Shown here in pieces: positions 1 to 6,418 of a DNA stretch of 6,841 nt (its first letter is position 1; every line of letters starts with the position of its first letter). The position numbers and the translations under genes are program-made. The notes beneath the pieces were generated by a model. That model was not told where the DNA came from. It made no database searches and saw only the letters and a list, made by a program, of their open reading frames with translations. The DNA comes from QNZT01 sp964651755 (lineage in GTDB: Bacteria > Campylobacterota > Campylobacteria > Campylobacterales > QNZT01), in the NCBI GenBank assembly GCA_964651755.1, contig CAZYZD010000103.1, positions 1-6,841 of the forward strand, written 5' to 3'.

Positions 1-206
1 GTGATCTTATAATTAAACTCCATTTTAAGACCCGGATGGTTTAATACAAAAAAGAGTGTCTTGTTTTTGACATATGTAAACATCACTGCACGTGAAAGTT
101 GCGGTGGAAGAAGAGAGATCAGTTTCTCAAAACACCTTTTTTGACCAATTTTACGAAATAAAGGTTTACCTGTAATATGCGCGATTATTTTTTCAGAACT
201 TTTCAT
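1..206 (-). CDS. DciA/DUF721-like protein, N-terminal 68 residues, cut by the left window edge
   Basis: On the minus strand an ATG at 206-204 opens a frame that stays open to the window edge, giving 68 residues without a stop. The readable part has a basic N-terminus, then LISLLPPQLSRAVMFTYVKN and a segment containing LFFVLNHPGLKMEFNYKI. This 'LLPP...A..F.YV....LFF.L.HPG.KMEFNY' layout is what I associate with the short DUF721/DciA-related proteins of Campylobacterota. DciA proteins act with the replicative helicase DnaB; that role is family knowledge, not visible here. The frame has codon use like its neighbours and the hydrophobic/polar pattern of a real protein. The start is the only good one: no in-frame ATG, GTG or TTG lies close by. 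Its first 30 nt overlap the start of the divergent lipoprotein gene. An AAGGA sits only 1 nt before the ATG, too close for a standard ribosome site. I am sure it is coding and moderately sure of the family. Confidence 0.75.
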   Translation of the reverse strand, partial: MKSSEKIIAHITGKPLFRKIGQKRCFEKLISLLPPQLSRAVMFTYVKNKTLFFVLNHPGLKMEFNYKI

Positions 207-299
207 GTCCTTATTATAGCATCTGTACTGCTGTTTTTCTCTGCGTGCGGATATAAGACAGATCCTGTCTATGTTCCCAAAGCGAGTCATACACAATGA
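177..299 (+). CDS. Small LptM-like lipoprotein (40 aa)
   Basis: This 40-residue frame encodes a short basic N-region (MRDYFFR), a hydrophobic stretch (about residues 9-23), and a lipobox ending FFSAC with the lipidated Cys at residue 24. The mature part is only 17 residues and begins CGYKTDPVYVP. That resembles the C-G-x-K-(x)-P-x-Y-x-P signature of LptM (formerly YifL), the small outer-membrane lipoprotein that helps mature the LptDE lipopolysaccharide translocon. LptM is CGLKGPLYFP in E. coli; here there is one extra residue between Lys and Pro. An in-frame TAA at 159-161 and the lack of other starts fix the ATG at 177. An AAGG sits 12 nt upstream, a poor spacing. The stop overlaps the nadB start as ATGA, so the two are probably translated in a coupled way. 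The lipoprotein call is strong; the LptM assignment is an inference from a short motif. The gene is short enough for automatic annotation to miss. Confidence 0.75.
   Translation: MRDYFFRTFHVLIIASVLLFFSACGYKTDPVYVPKASHTQ
213..218 (-). promoter_or_regulatory. Candidate -10 box (TATAAT) for the DciA-like gene
   Basis: The minus strand reads GCTATAATAAGGACATG into the DciA-like start. TATAAT is a perfect -10 hexamer and is preceded by G-N, as in the gnTATAAT element described for Campylobacter housekeeping promoters, which often lack a conserved -35. No good -35 is seen about 17 nt upstream (GAGAAA). Only 6 nt separate the box from the ATG, so transcription from it would begin at or next to the start codon and give a leaderless or nearly leaderless mRNA. 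The box lies inside the lipoprotein coding sequence on the other strand. Confidence 0.4.
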
Positions 300-1762
300 T
301 GCAGCCTCATAATGTTTACGATGCTATCATCATCGGTACCGGTATAGCGGGGTTGAATGCAGCTGCATCGTTTGGAAAAGAGAAAAATATACTGCTTATC
401 TGTAAGCAAAACTCCTGGGATTGTAATACTTTTTATGCACAGGGTGGTGTCGCTGTTGCAGTAGATGAAGAGGATATCGCTGTTCATATCAAGGACACGC
501 TCGATGCCGGCGCGGGACTTTGTGATGAAAAAGCAGTGGAAATTATGTGCCGTGACGGACGGGAAGCAATCGACGATCTGATAAAGCGCGGTATGGAGTT
601 TGACAAAGACGATAAAGGAAATTTACTCTATACCAAAGAAGCAGCACACTCCCGAAACCGTATACTCCATGCAGGCGGAGATGCTACCGGGCGTTATATC
701 CACCACTTCCTCATGAGAGAAAATCCTCACAAACTTTTGTATAACTCTATTGTTACAGATCTTTTTATTGAGGATGGCTACTGTCACGGGGTGCGTGTAT
801 TTCATAAAGATGTGTTTCGAAATTATTATGCCAAAAGTGTCATCATCGCCAGCGGCGGTGTGGGATCAATTTATGAGTACCATACCAACGCCAGTTCTAT
901 CAGCGCCGATATGCAGGGACTTTGTATAGAAAAAGGGTGTGATCTGCGCGATATGGAGATGATGCAGTTTCACCCGACTGTCTTCATACATAACAAAGGT
1001 GCCAGAAAACAGCTTCTGACAGAAGCGCTCAGGGGAGAGGGAGCGCATATTGTGGATGAAAAAGGGAGACGTTTTCTTTTTGAATATGATCCAAGAGGAG
1101 AATTGAGTCCCCGCAGTATGGTGAGCCATGCCATCAATGACTGGAAACAGAAAACCGGTCTGGAAGTTTATCTGAATTTCAGTATGTTCGATGAAGAGTT
1201 TTTCCGGAATCGTTTTCCGACTATCTATTTTAACCTGCGGGATCTCGGTTTTAATCTGCCCAATGACGAAGTACCCATCTCTCCAGCATTTCATTATGCT
1301 ATGGGCGGTATCGAGACAGATATCAACGGTAAAGTTCCCGGTGTTGAAAATCTTTATGCTGTAGGTGAAGTTGCTTCTACTAGAGTACACGGCGCCAACC
1401 GTCTGGCGAGTAATTCTCTGCTGGAGGGGCTTGTCTTTTCACGCCGTGCGGTAAATGATATATTAAGACGCGAACCCTATTTCAGAATCAAAGAGTTTCC
1501 TCTGGAAGAGGATGTCCTGAAAAAACCGATAGACAAAACATTAAAAAATGAACTGCGTATTCTGATGTGGGAAGCCGCGGGAATCACACGCGAAAGAGCC
1601 AAACTGGAAGAAGCACTGGAGAAAATTGAGAAGATGCTGAAAAAAGATATTGGCAAATTGTTACGTTTGCGTTTAAATACTTCAAGAAATATCGTAAAAA
1701 GTGCGATATACAGGGAAGAGCCTTTAGGGGCACACTATATCATACAAAAAGGAAACACATGA
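296..1762 (+). CDS. nadB: L-aspartate oxidase
   Basis: This is the FAD enzyme that oxidises L-aspartate to iminoaspartate, the first step of de novo NAD synthesis (NadA then makes quinolinate). It acts in the cytoplasm and can pass electrons to oxygen or fumarate. The N-terminus carries the dinucleotide-binding motif GTGIAG (residues 14-19), followed by the family stretch FYAQGGVAVA. Equivalents of residues known from E. coli NadB are visible: Glu115 in TKEAAHS, His226 in MQFHPT, Arg273 in LSPRSM (the active-site base), His333 in FHYAMGG and Arg369 in HGANRLASNSLLEGLVF. The TKEAAHS and HGANRLASNSLLEG motifs favour NadB over succinate dehydrogenase or fumarate reductase flavoproteins, and no frd/sdh partners are adjacent. 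At 488 residues it is shorter than the E. coli enzyme (about 540), mostly in the C-terminal helical region. The start is ATG 296 or the next codon at 299; 296 gives the ATGA overlap with the lipoprotein gene. There is no strong ribosome site, consistent with coupling. Confidence 0.95.
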   Translation: MMQPHNVYDAIIIGTGIAGLNAAASFGKEKNILLICKQNSWDCNTFYAQGGVAVAVDEEDIAVHIKDTLDAGAGLCDEKAVEIMCRDGREAIDDLIKRGMEFDKDDKGNLLYTKEAAHSRNRILHAGGDATGRYIHHFLMRENPHKLLYNSIVTDLFIEDGYCHGVRVFHKDVFRNYYAKSVIIASGGVGSIYEYHTNASSISADMQGLCIEKGCDLRDMEMMQFHPTVFIHNKGARKQLLTEALRGEGAHIVDEKGRRFLFEYDPRGELSPRSMVSHAINDWKQKTGLEVYLNFSMFDEEFFRNRFPTIYFNLRDLGFNLPNDEVPISPAFHYAMGGIETDINGKVPGVENLYAVGEVASTRVHGANRLASNSLLEGLVFSRRAVNDILRREPYFRIKEFPLEEDVLKKPIDKTLKNELRILMWEAAGITRERAKLEEALEKIEKMLKKDIGKLLRLRLNTSRNIVKSAIYREEPLGAHYIIQKGNT

Positions 1763-3132
1763 GGATCATATTTATGCTAATGTATATGTCTATATTTGGC
1801 TTTGCAGGCGATCATGCGGCAGCTGCTGAAGCAGTCCACCATACTTACACAGATACCTGGATCGGTGTCGCTTCGTTATTTATCTTTATTATCGGCTATT
1901 ACTTTATTGCTGCGGAAGAGGTATACCATATCAACAAAGCCAAACCGGCGCTTTTTATCGGTACATTTATGTTCATGCTGATTGGTTTTTATTTTGCCAG
2001 TAATGGACTTGATACTGCACCGCTGCATACTGAAGTCAAACATCTGATTTTAGAGATTGCGGAGATCTTTTTCTTCCTCTTTGTTGCGATGACTTTTATC
2101 GAAACATTGATCGACCGCGGTGTATTTGAACGTTTGAAGTTTAATCTTGTATCAAAAGGTTACACTTACAAAAAACTTTTCTGGCTGACGGGACTTCTGG
2201 CATTTTTCATCTCTCCGATTGCGGACAATATGACGACTGCATTGATTCTTTCAACGGTACTTTTGACGATTGATCCCAAAAACAAAGCTTTTCTGGTACC
2301 GGGGGCGATCAATATCGTAGTAGCGGCAAATGCCGGTGGTGCATGGAGTCCGTTTGGAGATATTACCACCCTGATGTCCTGGCAGGCACAAAAGGCTGAA
2401 TTTGTAGATTTCCTCTATCTCTTCCCGCCTTCGATTATCGGATGGGGAATTACAGCATTTTTACTGAGTATGAAAGTACCTGATGGTGAACCGCCGTTTG
2501 ATCCTTCGACTGAAAAGAAGCCTGTTATCAAAAAGGGTGGTATGATGACTGTTTACCTTGGTGTATTTACTATCTTTTCAGCAGTTATGGGACATCAGTA
2601 TTTTGGTCTTCCTCCTGCATGGGGTATGATGTTCGGTCTTTCACTTTTAAAACTTTACTCCTACAGTGTCAAACGAAGCGGAGAGAAGAGTTTTGATATC
2701 TACGCAAGTATGCGTCTGGTAGAGAATGATACACTCCTCTTTTTCTTTGGTATTCTTGCTGCTGTCGGTGCATTGCACTTTTTGGGATATCTGGATTATA
2801 TTGTCAAACTCTATGATATTATCGGTTCAACTGCCGGAAATATCGGTGTCGGTTTTATCTCCGCGATTGTAGACAATGTACCTGTCATGAGTGCAATTCT
2901 TAAAGCTAATCCTCCGATGGGTATCGATCAGTGGCTGCTTGTAACACTAACAGCTGGAATCGGTGGTAGTCTGATCTCTTTCGGATCTGCTGCCGGTGTT
3001 GGTGTTATGGGTAGAATGAGAGGTATCTATACTTTCGGTGCGCATATGCAGTTTGCCTGGACAATCCTTGTCGGTTACATAGTTTCAATGATAATATGGT
3101 ATATTCAGTTTGAACTTATGGGGCTTTACTAA
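1759..3132 (+). CDS. nhaD: NhaD-type sodium/proton antiporter
   Basis: This 457-residue inner-membrane protein has about ten or more hydrophobic segments and an N-terminal stretch that could be a cleaved signal sequence (MRIIFMLMYMSIFGFA). It shows the polar intramembrane motifs of the NhaD family in the expected order: SPIADNMTTA (Asp156, Asn157), NAGGAWSPFGDITT (Asn191, Asp201), SAIVDNVP (Asp372, Asn373) and GGSLISFGSAAGVGVM near residues 402-417. In Vibrio NhaD, residues of these motifs are needed for transport. The protein exchanges cytoplasmic Na+ (or Li+) for H+, which suits a marine or alkaline setting. The start at 1759 is backed by AAAAAGGA at 1746-1753, five nt before the ATG, and overlaps the nadB stop as ATGA. 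Nearby ATGs at residues 6, 8 and 10 are weaker alternatives. No functional link to nadB is evident beyond probable cotranscription. The length is normal for the family and no key motif is missing. Confidence 0.92.
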   Translation: MRIIFMLMYMSIFGFAGDHAAAAEAVHHTYTDTWIGVASLFIFIIGYYFIAAEEVYHINKAKPALFIGTFMFMLIGFYFASNGLDTAPLHTEVKHLILEIAEIFFFLFVAMTFIETLIDRGVFERLKFNLVSKGYTYKKLFWLTGLLAFFISPIADNMTTALILSTVLLTIDPKNKAFLVPGAINIVVAANAGGAWSPFGDITTLMSWQAQKAEFVDFLYLFPPSIIGWGITAFLLSMKVPDGEPPFDPSTEKKPVIKKGGMMTVYLGVFTIFSAVMGHQYFGLPPAWGMMFGLSLLKLYSYSVKRSGEKSFDIYASMRLVENDTLLFFFGILAAVGALHFLGYLDYIVKLYDIIGSTAGNIGVGFISAIVDNVPVMSAILKANPPMGIDQWLLVTLTAGIGGSLISFGSAAGVGVMGRMRGIYTFGAHMQFAWTILVGYIVSMIIWYIQFELMGLY

Positions 3133-3148
3133 GAGATAGAAAAGGTGT

Positions 3149-3168
3149 GGAGAGGTTTTTCCCTCTCT
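3149..3168 (+). other. Small hairpin in the nhaD-guaA gap
   Basis: GAGAGG at 3150-3155 pairs perfectly with CCTCTC at 3162-3167 around a 6-nt TTTTTC loop, with one G-T wobble pair outside. It begins 16 nt after the nhaD stop. No T-run follows the stem (the next bases are TGTACTGC), so it is not a standard intrinsic terminator. It may stabilise the nhaD mRNA end, act as a weak pause, or mean nothing. The rest of the 79-nt gap holds the guaA ribosome site (AAAAGG at 3200-3205, 6 nt before the ATG); no clear promoter is seen. Confidence 0.4.
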
Positions 3169-3211
3169 GTACTGCTCCAAATTTATTTACTCCACTTATA
3201 AAAGGTCATAG

Positions 3212-4750
3212 ATGAAAGATGTACCGATTATCGTTTTAGATTTTGGTTCTCAATACACACAGCTTATTGCCAGACGTCTCAGAGAAAACGGCGTTTATTG
3301 CGAAATTGTTCCCTACAATGAAAAAATAGAAGATATCAAAGCAAAAAATCCCAAAGGAATTATCTTAAGCGGCGGTCCGGCATCGGTATATGCGGACGAT
3401 GCTTACCATCCGGATGAAGCGGTTTTTGAACTGGGACTTCCTATTCTTGGAATTTGTTACGGAATGCAGCTTATCACCCAGCATTTTGGCGGTGTAGTGA
3501 TTGCAGCGGATCATCATGAATATGGCAAAGCCAAACTTATGATAGCGAAAAAAGAGTCTCCGATATTTAAAGATGTTGAAGATGGTTCTATCGTATGGAT
3601 GAGTCACGGCGACCGTGTAGATATGCTGCCCGATAACTTTGAGATGATCGGTTACAGCGACAACTCTCCTTATGCGGCGATTGCCAATGAAGAGGCAAAA
3701 ATTTATGCATTTCAGTTTCACCCGGAAGTACAGCACACGGTTGAAGGTGCGAAAATGCTCAAAAACTTTGCCAAATATATCTGCGGTATCGAAAGTACCT
3801 GGAATATGGGATCGTTTGCCAAAGAAAAAATTGCACAAATTCGTCAGAAAGTAGGCGACAAAAAGGTACTTTGCGGTGTGAGCGGCGGGGTTGACTCCAC
3901 TGTAGTGGCAACACTTCTTCATGAAGCGATCGGTGAGCAGCTTGTACCGATTTTTGTTGATCACGGGCTTCTTCGCGCCGGCGAGAGAGAGCAGGTCGAA
4001 GCGATGTTTAAAATGCATGATATCAATCTCATCACGGTAGATGCAAGTGAAGAGTTTCTGGAAAAACTTAAAGGAGTCACAGACCCTGAAGAGAAACGTA
4101 AAATTATCGGAGAGACGTTTATCCGTGTATTTGACAGAGAAGCAAGTAAATATGACGGTATAGAATTTCTGGCACAGGGAACGCTCTATACGGATGTTAT
4201 CGAGTCTGTCTCCGTAAAAGGACCTTCCAAAACGATCAAGTCGCATCACAATGTAGGCGGGCTTCCTGACTGGATGACATTTGAGCTTATCGAACCACTT
4301 CGTGAGATTTTCAAGGATGAGGTACGAAAACTGGGAATTGAACTTGGACTTCCAAAAGAGATGATCGGACGACACCCTTTTCCAGGGCCTGGTCTTGCGA
4401 TTCGTATTATGGGAGAAGTGACGCCAAACGAACTTCGCCTGCTCAGAGAGTCAGATACGATCATGCAGGAAGAGTTGAAAGCTTCGGGTAACTATGACAG
4501 AGTATGGCAGGCATTTACTGTCGTACTCAATGTCAAAAGTGTCGGTGTCATGGGCGATAACAGAACTTATGACAATACTGTCTGTGTACGGATGGTAGAG
4601 TCGGTGGATGGTATGACAGCTACTTTTGCGCATATTCCTCATGATGTACTTGAGCGCATCTCTACGCGGATTATCAATGAAGTTGACGGGATCAACCGCG
4701 TGGTGTATGATATCACCTCCAAGCCTCCGGGAACTATCGAGTGGGAGTAA
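3212..4750 (+). CDS. guaA: GMP synthase (glutamine-hydrolysing)
   Basis: This enzyme converts XMP to GMP with ATP and glutamine-derived ammonia, the last step of guanine nucleotide synthesis, in the cytoplasm. All three expected regions are present in the usual fused bacterial form. A class I glutamine amidotransferase domain (residues about 5-190) carries the nucleophile Cys82 in GICYGMQ and the His170/Glu172 pair in QFHPEV. An ATP-pyrophosphatase domain (about 200-390) carries the SGGVDST loop at 224-230. The C-terminal dimerisation domain ends in the hallmark KPPGTIEWE. The length of 512 is close to the family norm (525 in E. coli), so the gene looks intact. The ATG at 3212 is preceded by AAAAGG with a 6-nt spacer. 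Downstream, the DUF3137-like gene starts 3 nt after the stop and uses a GGAG inside the last guaA codons, so the two are surely cotranscribed. No guanine or PRPP riboswitch is recognisable in the short leader. Confidence 0.97.
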   Translation: MKDVPIIVLDFGSQYTQLIARRLRENGVYCEIVPYNEKIEDIKAKNPKGIILSGGPASVYADDAYHPDEAVFELGLPILGICYGMQLITQHFGGVVIAADHHEYGKAKLMIAKKESPIFKDVEDGSIVWMSHGDRVDMLPDNFEMIGYSDNSPYAAIANEEAKIYAFQFHPEVQHTVEGAKMLKNFAKYICGIESTWNMGSFAKEKIAQIRQKVGDKKVLCGVSGGVDSTVVATLLHEAIGEQLVPIFVDHGLLRAGEREQVEAMFKMHDINLITVDASEEFLEKLKGVTDPEEKRKIIGETFIRVFDREASKYDGIEFLAQGTLYTDVIESVSVKGPSKTIKSHHNVGGLPDWMTFELIEPLREIFKDEVRKLGIELGLPKEMIGRHPFPGPGLAIRIMGEVTPNELRLLRESDTIMQEELKASGNYDRVWQAFTVVLNVKSVGVMGDNRTYDNTVCVRMVESVDGMTATFAHIPHDVLERISTRIINEVDGINRVVYDITSKPPGTIEWE

Positions 4751-4753
4751 GAG

Positions 4754-5677
4754 ATGTTGAAAAACTTTTTCAAACTCTTCTTGTTTTTAAGTGTAAGCTT
4801 TGCCAGCATAGAGGGATTCGGAGGTCATAGTGATCTCGAATCTCTTTATGAGAAAGTATTAAAACAAAACTATGAAAAGATAGCGCCTCTGCGCGAATAT
4901 GCACAAAAACGACAGACTGTTTATATCGTCTCTGCAATTCTGGCACTTCTTGTTTTTGCTTTTTTTATTAAATATTTTAAACTCACAGGTGCTTTGGTCG
5001 CACTTGTGATGATTGCAGGCGGTATCTACTATCTTAAAACACAAACTCCTGCTATCTCTCCCTATAAAGAGAAATTTGCGGATTTTATTCTTTCGCCTAT
5101 TGGTAACTTTTGCTGCGGATACCGTTATAATGGCGGTAAAATCAGCCTCAAAGAGATCAGTGAGAGTAAGATTTTTGCCCCGCGTATCAAAGATTTCAGG
5201 GCGGACGATGGGCTTTTTATGAAAGAAGGTGTTCATTTCGGATATGTGGATATCACTTTCGATACCAAAGAAAATGCTTCTGTAGAACGTTTTGCCGAAA
5301 ACGTTTTCAGCGGTTTTGTGATTGTTCTTGATCAGCCTCATTCTCAAGAGGGAGGTTTGGTTAGTGATCTGTTAAAACAGAAAGTAGCCAGTATGGATCC
5401 GGAATTTAATGCTTTTTTTGCAAATATGCCTCGAAAAGGCAAAAGTAACGGTTTTGAACTCTATGGTGATATTTCACAGGAGACTCTGGATAAGTGTTAT
5501 CCTCTCTCATCTGAGATGGTTGCTGTTGCATTTACAAGGGGAAAAACCTATATTTTCTACTATCAAAAGCGCAATCCTCTCGATCCTGGTGTGTATCAGA
5601 AACTTGATCTTCAGAGTGTCAGAGCATACGCATCGGTTTTTCAGAGCATCGATAAATTGGTGAAATATTGCAAATGA
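4754..5677 (+). CDS. DUF3137-like membrane protein of unknown function
   Basis: The 307-residue product begins with a likely signal peptide (MLKNFFKLFLFLSVSFA, cleavage near residue 17). A charged helical segment follows (about 27-54, LESLYEKVLKQNYEKIAPLR and onward), then two adjacent membrane helices (about 55-75 and 77-94), then a soluble domain to the end. The order helix, tight transmembrane pair, 'Y.....I...E..ES.IF' (here around residues 123-141), then an F-S-G-F-V-I-V-L-D strand resembles DUF3137 (PF11335) proteins, whose function is unknown to me. The assignment is from recalled family layout. A typical member has, as far as I recall, no cleaved signal peptide, so the N-terminus is unusual. 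If the signal is cut, both flanking domains would lie in the periplasm, with K73 and K76 in a short cytoplasmic turn. The gene starts 3 nt after guaA with GGAG at 4744-4747 and overlaps hemD by ATGA. Alternative: an unrelated lineage-specific membrane protein. The coding call is secure; the family call is moderate. Confidence 0.8.
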   Translation: MLKNFFKLFLFLSVSFASIEGFGGHSDLESLYEKVLKQNYEKIAPLREYAQKRQTVYIVSAILALLVFAFFIKYFKLTGALVALVMIAGGIYYLKTQTPAISPYKEKFADFILSPIGNFCCGYRYNGGKISLKEISESKIFAPRIKDFRADDGLFMKEGVHFGYVDITFDTKENASVERFAENVFSGFVIVLDQPHSQEGGLVSDLLKQKVASMDPEFNAFFANMPRKGKSNGFELYGDISQETLDKCYPLSSEMVAVAFTRGKTYIFYYQKRNPLDPGVYQKLDLQSVRAYASVFQSIDKLVKYCK

Positions 5678-6327
5678 GTAAAATCTATATCTTAAGTCCC
5701 AAACAGTATGCAGGCGCTGAAAATTTACCTGTTATTGTTTTTGACTATTTTGACAAAGAGATTGATTTATCGCCTTATGATGCGTTGATATTTACCTCCA
5801 AAAATGGTGTGCTTGCACTTGAAGAGATCAACCCTCTCTGGCGAAGCAAGGAGATTTACTCTATCGGCAGCGGTACAACCAGAGCGGTAAAAGCACTGGG
5901 TGGAAATGTTGTTTATGAAGCGCGCAGTTCTTACGGAGACAACTTCGCAGAAGAGATAAAAACACACCTGGCAGGGAAAAAAGTACTCTTCTTGCGTCCA
6001 AAAGTAGTTACTTCACACTTAAATACCATTTTAAGAGATGCCGGCGTCGATCTGGATGAAGAGGTGATTTATGAAACCAAGTGCAACGACTGTGAAAAGC
6101 TGCATATCCCTGAAAAAGGTTCTTATATTATCTTCTCTTCTCCCTCTACTATAGAGTGTTTTTTCAAATGTTTTACCTGGGATGAAAGTTACACTGCTAT
6201 AGTTATCGGTGAGAAAACAGCCTCTTATATGCCGGAAGCTATTTCATTTGTAATGAGTCCTAAACAGACTATAGACGCATGCATAGCCGTTGCAGAGCAA
6301 AAAAGCAACATATCTTCTAAAAATTAA
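5674..6327 (+). CDS. hemD: Uroporphyrinogen-III synthase
   Basis: HemD closes and inverts ring D of hydroxymethylbilane to give uroporphyrinogen III, the branch point to haem, sirohaem and cobalamin, in the cytoplasm. The 217-residue product is slightly shorter than most HemD proteins (about 240-260). It shows the poorly conserved but recognisable HemD pattern of two alternating alpha/beta domains: DALIFTSKNGV (36-46), YSIGSGTTRAVKALG (62-76), KVLFLRPK (103-110), DEEVIYET (128-135), YIIFSSPSTIECFF (151-164), AIVIGEKTASYM (175-186) and a final QTIDACIAVA helix (198-207). I chose ATG 5674 because it gives the ATGA overlap with the upstream stop, the coupling style used elsewhere in this window. 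A TTG two codons earlier (5668) is also open but less likely. The upstream ribosome site is weak (GGTGA about 10 nt before). Coupling to guaA and the DUF3137-like gene is probably compaction, with no shared pathway visible. Confidence 0.88.
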   Translation: MSKIYILSPKQYAGAENLPVIVFDYFDKEIDLSPYDALIFTSKNGVLALEEINPLWRSKEIYSIGSGTTRAVKALGGNVVYEARSSYGDNFAEEIKTHLAGKKVLFLRPKVVTSHLNTILRDAGVDLDEEVIYETKCNDCEKLHIPEKGSYIIFSSPSTIECFFKCFTWDESYTAIVIGEKTASYMPEAISFVMSPKQTIDACIAVAEQKSNISSKN

Positions 6328-6418
6328 ATTTTTTTAATAATTTTAATATTTAATTAATAGAAAAATATATAGAATATTAAAGCTATTTAATATAACTGTA
6401 TCGGAGTTAAATTATTTT
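6328..6418. promoter_or_regulatory. Very AT-rich gap with repeated TTTAATAT and a candidate -10
   Basis: The 91 nt between hemD and the DUF309-like gene are nearly all A/T. The 8-mer TTTAATAT occurs at 6342-6349 and 6386-6393, with its inverse ATATTAAA at 6374-6381; the first and inverse copies extend to a 9-nt inverted repeat (6342-6350 with 6373-6381). TATAAC at 6391-6396 is a possible -10 for the next gene, giving a start near the GGAG at 6403-6406. No G/C-rich stem marks a terminator after hemD, although T-runs are present. In such AT-rich DNA, repeats like these can arise by chance. Confidence 0.35.

Noticed and set aside
866..1390. Minus-strand open frame (174 codons) opposite nadB
   Set aside because: It lies wholly inside nadB, whose motifs are complete; the antisense product shows no family features.
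3197..3202. TATAAA before guaA as a -10 box
   Set aside because: It overlaps the ribosome site, would leave almost no leader, and has no -35 partner; guaA may be read through from nhaD or from an unseen promoter.
3365..4375. Long minus-strand open frame (336 codons) opposite guaA
   Set aside because: It is antisense to a clear, intact guaA. Its product is rich in Phe, Lys, Arg and His with no recognisable domain, and no ribosome site or promoter supports it.
5668..5673. TTG start for hemD two codons before the ATG
   Set aside because: The ATG at 5674 gives an ATGA overlap like the other junctions in the window; the TTG adds only two residues and has no better ribosome site.
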